DNA of 64,000 nucleotides from Cristatella mucedo (Eukaryota > Bryozoa > Phylactolaemata > Cristatellidae): contig WPIO01000015.1 in NCBI GenBank assembly GCA_009760855.2, positions 2,010,001 through 2,074,000 on the forward strand, given 5' to 3'. The notes under the pieces are model-generated. The model was given only the letters and a program-made list of their open reading frames with translations. It was not told the origin of the DNA and made no database searches. Below are positions 11,050 through 23,300 of this stretch, in pieces (position 1 is the stretch's first letter; each line of letters opens with the position of its first letter). A program made the position numbers and the translations under genes.

Positions 11050-13460
11050 TTCTACATATCATGTTCATTCACATCAATACTCTGGAGTCTTCCACTGAGA
11101 TAGGACCTGAACCATTGCAATGCAGAGCCAGCGATGCCCAGTCGAGATGATAGGTACTCAAGAAGGACTTCGTGATCGATAGTATCAAAATCTGCCGAAA
11201 GATTGGGCAAAACAAGCAGAAATGCTCCACTTAAGTCTGGATTCCTAAGTAGGTCGTTGTTGACCCGAAGCAATACCGACTCTATGGAGTGTTTAGCGCT
11301 GAAACCATATTGGAACTTACTAGCAAGGTTTGAAGTTTCAATGTGTAACGCAGAAGGCTCGGCGGAGTAGGCTTGACCTGCCTCTTACCTAGCGGCGCAA
11401 CTTAACGCCTAATGCCGTTCGGTGTGCGCCTACGCGAATTAAGCTGGCCGCTGCGAATCGAGCGTTTCTCGCGCTGACCTACTTACCGTCACTAAAGGGG
11501 GTCGTGAGTCCGCGGCGTGAATTGGAAAGCGAGACACACAAATTGGGAATTTTACTGAGCTTTATTCGCAAGAGCACGATGTCTCTGAGCGTCTAGCTCA
11601 GTTTAATCTCAACACTCCTCGCACACTCTCAACAGCACAAACACTCTTGCGGAGGGAATACGTCTCCACACTGAGGTATACGTCTCCACACTTACGTCTA
11701 TAGTTGGGAACGACCCAAATAAACGGAGTCCGAACCGGAGCCTAAACCGTAACCGGAGAACTAGGACTTCGTTTCCACCTTGCGGCAGGAATACCCCCCC
11801 ACACACACACACACCACCTCAAGCACTCTTGCGCAGGAAACACGTCTCCACACTTCGGCTCCTTGTGTATCAAGGGGGAACGGCCCAAATAGACAAAGGA
11901 GCCCGAACCAACGGAATATCTCATACCATACCAACTACGTTTAGCTCGCACCGACAAATCTTTATGCCGAGACCACGTGCGAGCGCGAACACACCAAACA
12001 CAAAAGAAACATAAAATGCCAGCTCGGGCGCTATACGACCGTATTCTGTGGAGTCCAACGAATCCTCCTAGCGCTGCCGCGTCCTGTTCCGTCCATTGCC
12101 TGCGAGCAGCCCGCCCTCGTACCTCGCTTTCAGAGAAACGAGTCCGACGGCGTCGAAGCGAGCTGCCGAACAAAAGACCAAGAGCGAGCGTCGCTCGACT
12201 ATTACATGCTAAGCTGAGACAATGGGGCAAGAGCTTAGTGGTATTGGGCCCGACACCATGGCCCATTACGGTAAGGAATTAATACCGTCACTAGGCCACT
12301 GGAAGGGCACCTCTGTCCAGGTTGAATGGCGAATGGGTCACAGACGATTCTTTTTGGACAGAGTGATGGCAGAGGTTGACAGGCCAGCCAACATCAATCA
12401 GCAGCTACTGCGGGTATCAGACCAATTCTAAAGGCCGAATCGCCACCGCTGGTCTCAGAGCTTCCTGGCTTGCTCTTAAGCTCTTGCTCTCTAACCGCAC
12501 TGGCGCTCCTCTCTGGCTCACTACTCCAGGACAAAGGAGTTCTTGCCCGCCGTCGAACAGCTCTTGTTCGCGCTAAATTTAAGCTAAGGCCAGCAAGGCG
12601 CTTCAAAATTAAGCCAAGGCCAGCAAGGCGCAACAAATGTAGGAGTTCAGCTGGTCTACCACGACTTGCTCCAGTATCTTTGATAGAAAAGCTAGAAGGG
12701 AGACTGGGCGGAAGTTGCTCAAGTTCTCTTGGTCCAGTGATGTTTCTTGATTAGTGGCCGACTACAGCCTTTTTGAATGGTGTTGTGACATGACCTGAGG
12801 CTAATGCCATATTTACGACGTCAGTTCTGCACGGCAGCAGCAGATCAATACGTCGTAGAAGCAGAATAGTAGAAATAGGGTCCAGAGGGCTAGTTGTCTT
12901 CTATGATTGAGATATGAACTTCTGAATGAGGTCAATAGTGACCTTGAATGTAGACATTGAGGTGCTGCATGGAATTGAGGGACACGATCCTAAGGGGATG
13001 CTGCCATCTTACAGATGGACTCCCTGATCTTGTTATCTTGTCGACAAAAAAGTTAGAGAAGCGATCATCGCGGGAATCACTAGGTAAGGAGCTAACCTGG
13101 GTGCTGTTAAAGACACGGTTAATCGTCGACATCAGCAGTTTTGGATCGCGCATCTGTGATTTAACAATGTTTTTGGTAGAAGCTAGACTTGTCCTTGGTA
13201 GCATCGATTTGTACGATCTACAGTAGCCCTCGTATACTGGTCGATGGACAGTCAGTCCTGATCTTTTGCATGCTTTTTCAAGCTTGCGCTTAGTCAACCT
13301 AGCTAGTTTAAAGTCTGGTACACCAAAGGCCGTCTTGGCGAGGGCGCACAGCTCGCTTAGTTAGAGCTGCAAACTCGTCGAACATGTAAGCGAGTGTCGT
13401 GTTGAAACATTCTAACAATGATGACAGGTCGGGAGTGGGATTGAGCAGCAAGCAGATATG
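11050..13460 (-). mobile_element. LINE family B copy, minus strand, split by a solo LTR
   Basis: On the minus strand, 13,297-12,932 encodes the endonuclease-RT linker ('KRKLEKACKRSGLTVHRPVY' ... 'SNFFVDKI'). About 12,720-12,640 encodes the start of RT ('LLAFLSKILEQVVVDQLNSY'). After an interruption at 11,344-12,635, RT continues at 11,339-11,050 ('FDTIDHEVLLEYLSSRLGIA'). Removing the interruption and one copy of its 4-bp repeat rejoins the reading frame exactly. The copy ends inside RT near 11,050. Confidence 0.8.
11344..12635 (-). mobile_element. Solo LTR (about 1.29 kb) nested in a LINE
   Basis: Starts TGTAACG and ends CAACA on the plus strand (TG...CA ends) and is flanked by the 4-bp direct repeat AATG (11,340-11,343 and 12,636-12,639). 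It interrupts a LINE reading frame that is restored by its removal. An AATAAA on the minus strand near 11,562 suggests minus-strand polarity. It is GC-richer than its surroundings and contains a loose internal repeat (about 11,645-11,755 against 11,822-11,930, both with 'acgtctccacac') plus a 31-bp-type repeat at its right end. Its open frames (such as 12,266-11,742, minus) resemble no protein I know. Confidence 0.75.
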
Positions 13461-13699
13461 TAGCTTATGTGGCACACATTACTAGCCTTCGACGTATTGT
13501 ATTAGCACCCGTATGCATAGCAGCATCCATATTATACAAGAATTTAGTGACTTAGTAGCCAGACTAACGAGAGGACTTTTACAGTCATAATAATAATAAC
13601 ACTAAGACATTTGCATTGCGCAATCTTTTTCTAGGCAATTTGAAAATAATTTAAGGGAAGCATGCAAAAATTGATGATAAGCACATGCACAGCGTTAGC

Positions 13700-13935
13700 G
13701 CGCATTAGCAGCTGAGGACAATCCACAGGGATCCAGCAAACGCCGGGTGTTTTTAGCTTTTTAATGTCAAGTCAGGGATGTACGTTACCAGATAATGAAT
13801 TTCAGGCTTTTGGAGCATACGAAACAAGGGCAATGTCACCAAATTATTACGGTTTACGCGAGGCACAGCTAGCCGAATTGAGTCAGAAGAACGAGTGGTA
13901 CGCGGCCTAGCCTGGTTTGGGAGAGGTTCTGACCG
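13700..13935 (-). mobile_element. LINE family B 3' fragment, minus strand
   Basis: Order and wording match the minus-strand view of the family B C-terminus ('gtcaagtcaggg', 'ttttggagcatacgaa') but with many changes. It lies just upstream of the first exon of the ABC transporter gene. Between 13,936 and 14,313 I see no core promoter motif I would defend. Confidence 0.6.
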
Positions 13936-14313
13936 TCAGGCTGCGGCGTAAAACGGAGACCTAAAAATGAATGACAAAACTCTTAAATTAAAACTAATCC
14001 ACAGCACCGTCTCTTCATGGATGCTCTATCGGGTAGCCATGACAACTTCGGAGATGCTGTAGGGATAAGCGGGGCATAGGTCGCGGCGTTGCAAACGAGA
14101 CCTTGATTTAATTGATTGTACTTGAATTTATATTCTGTAATTAAAAATAGTTACAGAATTTACTTTGCTCACATATGTTACACCATATTGTGTAATAGCA
14201 ATAGGGTCTTTAACCCTGTGGGTCTCAGTGGTGATAGGCTCACCGGTGATCGATCGCTGAGGAAGCGGATGTTGTAGGTGCATCCCTCGTGCTCATTCCT
14301 CTGTGCTGCACGA

Positions 14314-14387
14314 ATGCTCTCATCAACAAGCCATGTACACGAAAATCCAGCGAATAATGCGGGGCTTTTTTCTCGACTGTTCTTTTG
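14314..14387 (+). CDS. ABCC4-like coding exon 1 (start codon)
   Basis: Encodes residues 1-24 plus two bases, including '[15 protein letters not shown]', the counterpart of the conserved N-terminal motif of ABCC4 just before 'WLNPL'. The ATG at 14,314 is chosen because an in-frame TAG lies upstream (14,275-14,277) and the length to the motif matches vertebrate ABCC4. The donor TG|GTAAGT is strong. The two left-over bases (TG) join C of exon 2 to make Cys. A longer open frame here (14,303-14,500) is in another phase and is a shadow. Confidence 0.85.
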
Positions 14388-17300
14388 GTAAGTGGCTTAG
14401 GCAGCCCCTTTTGAGGTTCGGACGCTCGCGTGCTGTGCATAGCAGACGGTCGCTGCGTTTTGTAATGCCCAGCGTCGGGCTACAGTCCGCCCATATTTGA
14501 GCTACCGCCGACGGACGGCTAGTGACACGGAGAGGCCTTGCTATAGATCTTTGAATCCATTTACTACTATTAATTTCTTCCAGCTTACCTGAATTTGCAT
14601 TCGATGTTTCTGCTTTGGATGCTGGCTGATTTCTGCTACTTGCTGCCTTATTATTGCACAGCTGCTGAGACCCACATATACGTAAGCTAAAACACCCTTC
14701 TTATTTTATACTGCAGATACCCCGGTGACTAATTTGGTCCAGTCAGCGCTATAGAATTAACTTTAGGTGTTTTCAGCGTCGAAACAAATTCACTAGGTAA
14801 CTGTTTCGAAGAGTGTGCAACATAAGTTATGCGGGTCACTATTTACAAGGAGGCTATAAACTGCAGAGATAGGAAGCGTGCAACAACCGGAGTTTCTTAA
14901 GGCTTTGAGTGCGCTTGGCAGAACTTGCCAGCGTAGCAACATCTTAGTCTCACGGCTTAATGGAGTTACATTTAACTTGATAAATTTAGCCATGGAAGTG
15001 AAATCTGGTTTAAAAAAGTAGCTACACACCGCCTAACACCCCGAGTTGCAGTGTACCTGCGTAGTCTACTTGTCTTTCATTACACCTTTTGCATCTATAC
15101 TAAGACTGAATATACCTGGTCGGTCTGCATGTGTTCATTTTTGTGGTGGACATGATTCTCAATGCTGCCAGGATACTTCATTTTTGAAAAGGAGAGTTTT
15201 TCTGGTTCTTAACTTTCGCAGGGGGTGGTTTCCCTAAGAAAATCATTGATGGACAGTGCATTAAAAAAACCAAGCACTCTCGTCTTGCCACATAAGCTCG
15301 TTATTGGCCTATGGGTATTCAGCCTTCTTTTTCTTACCAATTTGGTTAGCATCCAAAACTGATATCTGTTAATAAATATTAGTCTATTTAAAAGCGTCAT
15401 TTTTACAGTGGCAGAAGAGCCTTGCTGGCTATCACCACCACTTGCAGTTGGCAGTAAAGGATTGGCCACTGCAGGATTTGAACCCACGACCTCGGTGATG
15501 AAGAGCAAGCACATTACCATCGATCACAAAGTTCTTCTAGAGCGCCTCTCATCTCGCCTGGGCATCACTGGCACTGCTCTGCAGCGGTTCAGGTCCTATC
15601 TCAGTGGGAAACTCCAGAGTATTGACGTGAATGGACAAAGATCATCTGAAGTACCTCTGAAATATGGAGTACCTCAGGGCTCAGTGCTAGGTCCGGTTCT
15701 GTTCACGGTTTATACTCTGCCTCTTGCTGATGTGATTGCCAAGCACAATCTAGGCTTTCACTTCTATGCAGATGACACTCAGTTGTACCTTTGCTTTGAT
15801 CCCTCACAGCCTTCGAGCACCTCAAATTCTCTCAACTCACTTGCTGCATGCATTGATGACATCCGCACATGGATGGCAGCAAATTTTCTAAAACGAAACG
15901 ATGACAAAACTAACTTACTAGCTGTGGGCAAACCAAGTGTGATTCACAAATTGGAAAGGCTGACTCAAAATTGGCTCTGCCAGCATATTTCCAGTTGAAT
16001 CAGCTCGAAATCTAGGTGTCATGTTCCAAAGCGACCTCTCGTTAGACGACCATATCAGCTCCACAGTCAAATCCGCCTATTTTCAGCTTCATAACATTGC
16101 TAAAATTCGGGCTTGTTTAGATAAAGATACCACATCTAAGTTGGTCCATGCATTCGTGACATCCCGTCTCGACTTCTGCAACTCACTGCTTACTGGCCTC
16201 CCAGCATGTGTGATCAGGCGATTGCAGCTGGTGCAAAACTCGGCAGCTAGACTTGTCTGTCGTGAGCATCGCAGTTGCCACATTACTCCACTTCTCGCCG
16301 ACCTGCACTGGCTACCAGTCAAGCAACGGATTGACTTCAAGGTTTTGTCGCTCACTTTTAGGTCCCTTCATTCTATGGCTCCAACCTATCTTTCAGATAT
16401 ACTCCCCCATCAGGCCAAGCATCGTACCACCCGCTTTTCGGAATCCAACAGTCTAGAAATACCTCGTACAAACCTTAAATCCTTTGGAGACCGTGCATAT
16501 GCTCCCAAAGCCTGGAACTCCCTCCCGACCTGCGTCAGAACATCCCCTGACGTGACCATATTTAAAAGGAACCTAAAAACACACCTATTTAGGACAGCAT
16601 TTAGTGGGTCCCTGTGATTCGTCCTTAATGTGCTTATGCGTGCTGACACTGCATGCTGCCACTAACCACATTTGCATGCTGACCCTGTGCATGTCACCCC
16701 TAACCATGTTATTCATTTTGTTTGTTTTTCAAGCATGATTTTACTTACCATTCAATTGCATTTCACTTTGCAGCAAATGTAAAGCGCCTAGAGAGAGATT
16801 AAGTTCTCTGAGGGCGCTTTATCAAGTGAGTTATTATTATTATTATTATTACATTGAGCCATGCTTATCAGGCTTGTTCAAGAACCCTATATGGCGATCC
16901 AGGAGAGATTACCAAACTGGTGCTCTGTGCTTCTGAAGAGTGTGCAGGCAGCGTAACATTGTTTAATATATGTTTGCTTTGATAGGATATCTAGACGTAG
17001 GAGTCTAAGGCAGTATCAAGTGCAGGGCAAACAAATGATGTGCCATCCGAGATTTTGCCCATCTTATGATGTGTCTAGTTCCTTGATTCCTGGAATCCTG
17101 TGAGGTTGGAGGCCACATATGGCAGAAGCCATTATGCATTGCTACCCAAGTAAGATTCGACCAAAAGCATACGTTTGAAAATCATGGCAATTGTTGTGTT
17201 GTGCACATGTTGCCTTTAAGGAGGGTGTGCTGCTTTACGAAAGTGGGCACAACCAGAGCTTGGTTGAATCCACAAGTTCGAACATGAGCTATGCCAACAG

Positions 17301-20300
17301 AGACCCCAAGTCCGGTTGGTCATTGAAGACTCGGCACTTTGGTGTGCTACTGTTCAACACAGAAATTCTCGCCAATGGGCTGTTCATTGATTCGTCGTGA
17401 TACCTGATGGGAAGTAGGATTGGTGGGGAGACCTCTGGCATCAATGATGGAAACTCGACCACCTGTAAGCTTAAACTTTACTCCCGACCTTTTATTCCTG
17501 ATCACAGTAAAGTTGTTCTGTGGTGTTGCCAGTTGAGGCATATGATATTCTTGATTCTTTGATTTGGCAGCTGTGAGTAAAGACATAGAGTGCTTCGAAA
17601 TCCGTATAGCTAACGCCTGTTTAAGCAATTTTGATAATTAATACTATATAGCACCCTAAGTGAGCTCAATCTCATTCCAGGCACTTTAGATATGCTGGAA
17701 AGGAAGAATGCCTATTGGTTAGGGATAACATGCACAGTTTTAGCACTCGCAGGCTCACAAAGGTCAGTTCACGAGAATAGAACTGCTGTGAGGAACAGTT
17801 AGATTTTTAGCTTCTCTTTAAATGCCGTCAAGTTAAGAGGTTGTCGTGAGGTCAATCATCTGGTACTTTAGGGCTGTAGGGGCATAGGAACCGAACACAC
17901 GGTCTCTGAAAGATTCGAGTTTGGTTTGAAACACATCTAAATGACCGGATTTAGAGGAGCAGGCAGTACAATGGGAAGCCTGATTAGATAGTAAGTAATT
18001 CAGATAGGCAGGCCGAAGCAGGGAAACAAAGGGACCACAGAGTGAGTGACAGAAAAGTCTACATATGGCTTGATGGGAAGCTAGTTCAAATCAGTAAGAA
18101 ATGGTGTAATGTGGAAGTTGGGAAAGTCACATTAGATAAGGCTAGCAGCACAGTTATGCAATACATGTTAGCATCTGATTTCGAAGGCAGGGAGACCTGC
18201 AAAAGATGTAACGAATGCATGGGCCAACTTATTGTCCTGATGTAAGCAAGCCCCAATTTGTGCAATGTTATACAGCTGAAAGTAGACAGACTCGACAATG
18301 GACCTGATAGGATCATCCATCTGAAATGTCATTTTGGAACAGGACATCAAAATTCCACGTGGACGCTACAGGAAATATGGACATTTTGAAGTTTAATCTG
18401 TCCAGTCTGTAAGCTAAACTGAGTTTCTCGATGACTGATAAGTTGGTCTAATCGCGACTCAATTTAGGAAAGTTTGCTTTAATCACAGTGAGAATGTCAG
18501 TTAGCTCAACATGGTGCATGGGAGAGTTCGGCGTGCTGGGATTCAGGAAGACATGGAATGTATCTCCGTCAAAATAACTCCACAAAGTCATACAGACCAT
18601 GTGGGTGTTACGCAGGAGAATTTTGTATAGGGCACTCACAGCCTAAGCGGCTTTCGGTACGCATTCGGTAGCCAACAGACTTCGTCTCACACAACAAAGA
18701 GAAAGTTGGACGCATAGCAGAGTCACGAGAGCAGTTGAGGTAGTGAGTAGCATGGAAGTAGCAGCTCAGGACCGCTGAAAAGGATGTGCCATAGTCGGCA
18801 GTAGTAGAGTAGTTGTCGGTGCGTAAGAATTGTGAAGGCGAGTTCCACAGTCTGGGACCTGCAGAGCTAAAGCTTCTGTCGCCAACGGTCTTCAGGTGGA
18901 GGAATGGGACAGCTAATTTATTGTCCACACAGGACCTGAGGGCGAGAACAGGCTGAAACTGATGCAGCAGTTCAGCTAGGTACGAAGAAGCCAAGCCGTG
19001 GCAGGCCTTGTGAGTCAGTGTCAGAACCTTGCTCTGAATCCGTTGGTCAACGGCATCCATCTTAGCTCTTTTAGATAAGGAGACACGTGCTCAAACTTCT
19101 GGGACTTAGAAGATTAGCCTTGCAGCCACATTAATTGCCAGCTGCAGTGGCCTAATGGCTTTCTTTGGTAGCCCAGCCAAGAGGGAATTAAGATAATCAA
19201 GCCGAGACAGAACTAAGCAGCTAGTTAAATTTTTTACAAGCCACTGTGGAAGACAGCTCCTAATCTTGGATAGGGATCGGACGTGATGGCTAGCTGCATA
19301 AGCAGTCTTCTGAATGAAGCTTTTAAAATTGAGGCAGCTGTTGAAAACGACACTTAAATTTCGAGCACGTGATGGTCGCACAACAGCATCACCTATTAGT
19401 AGAGCAAAGCCTTTTAATTCAGCCACACGCTCAGCGTGTCCTATGAGCAGCAGTTCGGTTTTATCGTCACGTCTGTAACTCCACAAAGCCACGACGACTA
19501 TGTGGGTGTTATGCATGAGAGTTTTGTATGGTGCACTCACAGCCAAAGTGGCTTTCAGTACGCATTCAGTAGCCAACAAACTGGATCTCACGCAACAAAG
19601 AGAAAGTGAGAAGCATAGCTGAGTCAGGAGAGCAGTTGAAGTAGTGAGTGGCATGGAAGTAGCAGCTCAGGACTGCTGAAAGGATGAGTCATAGTCGGCA
19701 GCAGGAGAGTAGTTGTCGTTGCATAAGAATTGTGGAAGTGAGTTCTGCAGCCTAGAACCTGCAGACCAAAAGCTTCTGTCACCACCGGTCTTCAAGCAGA
19801 GGAATGGAACAGCTGATTTATTGTCCATACGGGATCTGAGGGCACGAGGAGACTGAAGCTGGTTTATCAGTTCAGCTAGGTATGGAGGAGCTAAGCCGTG
19901 GCAGGCCTTGTGGGTCAGCATAAGAACTTTGCTCTGTATCCGTTGATTAACGACACCTCTTGGACTTGTTAACTCGCCTTGCAGCCACATTGATTGTCAG
20001 CTGCACTGGCCTAGCGGCTTTTTTTGGTAGCCCAGCCAAAATGGAATTACAATAATCTAGCCGAGACAGAACTAATGAGCTAGTTAAATGTTTTGCAAGC
20101 CACAGTGGAAGACAGTTCCTACTGTTGGATAGGGATCGGACGTGATGGCTAATAATCATAATAATAACAATAATGCACTTGATAAAGCGTCCTCAAAGAA
20201 CTCAATCCCTTTCTAGGCACTTTACAATTGCTGCAGAGGGAAATGGGAAATGCAATTGAATGGTGAGTAATATCATGCTTGATAAACAACATGAATAACA

Positions 20301-23300
20301 CGGTTAGGGGTGACATGCAGAGGGTCAGCATGCAAATGTGGTTAGTGGCAGAATGCACAGTGTCAGTACGCATAAGCACATGCAAGACGAATCACAGGGA
20401 CCCACTAAATGCTGTCCTAAATAGGTGTGTTTTTAAGTTCTTTTGAAATGTGGTCAAGTCAGGGGCTGTTCTTACGCAAGTCGGGAGGGAGTTCCAGGCT
20501 TTGGGAGCATACGAACTAAATGCATTGTCTCCGAAGGATTTGAGGTTTGTACGAAGTATTGGTAGACTTGGATTCCGAAAAGCAGGTGGTACGATGCTTG
20601 GCCTGGTGTGGGAGTAGATCTGAGGGCTAGCTGTGGAAGCAGTCTTCTTAACAAAGCTTTCAAAACTCAGGCAGTTGCTGCAGACGACACCTAAATTTTT
20701 AGTACATGTGGGTGGTAGCACTACAGTATCACCTATTAAAAGTGCAAAGCCATCTAGTCCAGCCACACGTTTGGGTTGTCCTATGAGCAGCAGGTCCATT
20801 TTATCGTCGTTCAGTTTATCTAAACTTGTGGACATCCACGATCAAAGATCAGCAAGGCAAGTGTTGTGTGAGCCTGCTGCTGCTTTGTACTTAGCACAGC
20901 ATCCGACCTCTAATGCATGCCCCCCTGCAGCTGTTGGTTGGGCAGTTGACTCTGAGCAGCAGCTGGCCTGATGCAGAGGATGTTACCAGCCGCAGCTGCA
21001 TTCCCTCAACTGAGGTGATTCACCAACCTTTTAAAGATGTAGGCTTGAGAGCAGTAAACACAGTCTGGTTCACCCCTCACATTGGTACTGATGCCTCCGT
21101 CAGACTCCCAAAGATCTGCCACCGCCGGAGCCACAGTAACACAACACAAGCAGTTTATCAGTTGCTGCAGCAGATTCCGACGGTTTAAATGACAAATACA
21201 GCTGACTATCATCATAAAAGTGATAGCCATTCCTGAGTCACTTTCCGCAGAGTATAAATGGAGAACAGCAGATGACCGAGATCGGGCCATTGAGAGATTC
21301 CACAGGTGACTGGTCTGGTGAATGAAACCTTACCCCCTACGCGACACGGATTGAACACGATCGGACAAGTATGATTTAAGTCATACCAGTGCGTCTGCCA
21401 GATCGATCGTTGTTCTCAGTCGTTCAAGTAAGATATCGTGATCAATGGTGTCGAAGGCTGCTGATAGATCTAGCACCACTTGGGTAGTGACATTAAATTT
21501 TAAAATCAAATCCTATCTGATTAAACAGCCTCCTTTTGAATAGCGACAGAAGAGCCTTTGCGGCTATCACCACCTCTTGCAGTGGCGATAAAGAATCGCC
21601 CACCGCAGGAATCGAACCCACGACCTCGGGACCGAGGTCGTGAAAGCAACCGCCTTACCTAATGTGCCATCACGGCTCACCGACATTTCCCTTCATCGTT
21701 GCTGCACAGGATGTCATTCTGAGTAGTAGTATTGCTGCACGTTGTGTGCAGATGGAAGTCTCAATTGTGTTTGGCGATCGTTTTTCAAAGAAGGAGAGTG
21801 CAAATTGTAAAAATAAGTGGACCTACAACAAACCCCGGGTATCCCATACTTTAAAAGAATCACTGGATAAACGTACGTTGCTTACATGTATATACTCTGA
21901 TACCTTCCACTGAGATATGACCTTAACCATTATAGCGCAGTGTCGATGATGCCTTGATACGATAGGGGCTTTGGTTCCAAAAGCTTCTGCCTAGACCAGC
22001 AGCGAGACTCTACCTCAGTCAGCATTCCTGAGATGGTCGTTATGCACTCCCACTAGTGCTGAGACTGGGGAAAGATTTGGTCTAAAACCTGACTAGAACT
22101 TGTTTGCTAGTTTTCTGCTTCTGCTTTTCTGCTTCTTTTGTTAGTGAGGAACATGCTTTTAATAACAACTAGTTAATAGGCCAGAGCACTTTCAATCCTA
22201 TAGAGCACGGGCAGAGCTATCAATATTGACGAGTCTGTTTTTGTTCGGTGTATTTTGCGTTAGTACATGTGCAGGATTTAGTGCATTTTACTAGCTAGAG
22301 GTCTTACTAACCGGTGGCCATGAGTGTCGACCTGTTTTTCAGCATGCTGGCCCAAGCTTGGTACACGTTTGCATTTGCATACTTGATGAGCCGTAATAAC
22401 ACACTAGGTAAGGTGGTTACTTTTCACGACCTCGGTACCGAGGTCGTGGGTTCGAATTCTGTGGTGGGCAATCTTTTATCGCCGCTGCAAGCGGTAAGAT
22501 AGCCATAAAGACTCTTCTGTCGCTATACAAAAGAGGCTGTTAAATCAGTTAGAATTTTTTTAAACCGTGCATGTCACTAACCCTTGGTTATTCATCCTCT
22601 TGCAGCAAGTTTTAAAGGGCTAGATATGTATGCTTGTACCTTTGCTTTGATCCGTCCCAGCCTTCGAGCACCTCAAATTCTCTCAACTCACTAGCTGCAT
22701 GCATTGATGACATCCGCACATGGATGGCAGCAAATTTTCTAAAACTTAACGATGATAAAACTAACTTACTTGTTATGGGCAAACCCTGTGTGATTCAGAG
22801 ATTGGAAAGGCTGACTCAAAATTGGCTCTGCCAGCATATCTCCAGTTGAATCAGCTCGAAATCTAGGTGTCATATTCCAAAGCGACCTCTCGTTAGACGA
22901 CCATATCAGCTCCACAGTCAAATCCGCCTATTTTCAGCTTCATAACATTGCTAAAATTCGGGCTTGTTTAGATAAAGATACCACATCTAAGTTGGTCCAT
23001 GCATTCGTGACATCCTGTCTCGACTTCTGCAACTCACTGCTTACTGGCCAACCAGCATGTGCGATCAGGCGATTGCAGCTGGTGCAAAACTCGGCAGCTA
23101 GACTTGTCTGCCGTGAGCGTCGCAGTTGCCACATTACTCCACTTCTCGCCGACCTGCACTGGCTACCAGTCAAGCAACGGATTGACTTCAAGGTTTTGTC
23201 GCTCACTTTTAGGTCCCTTCATTCTATGGCTCCAACCTATCTTTCAGATATACTACCCCATCAGGCCAAGCATCGTACCACCCACTTTTCGGAATCCAAC

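Noticed and set aside
11742-12266. 174-codon minus-strand open frame
   Set aside because: Lies inside the solo LTR, is made open by GC-rich sequence and matches no protein family I know.
14303-14500. 65-codon frame at exon 1 as a separate gene
   Set aside because: It is in another phase; the ABCC4 N-terminal motif and a strong donor in the neighbouring frame explain the site better.
22387-22562. SINE head as a working tRNA gene
   Set aside because: Five near-complete copies plus remnants with the same non-tRNA body, no proper anticodon or acceptor stem, and an 11-bp hairpin where tRNAs have none.
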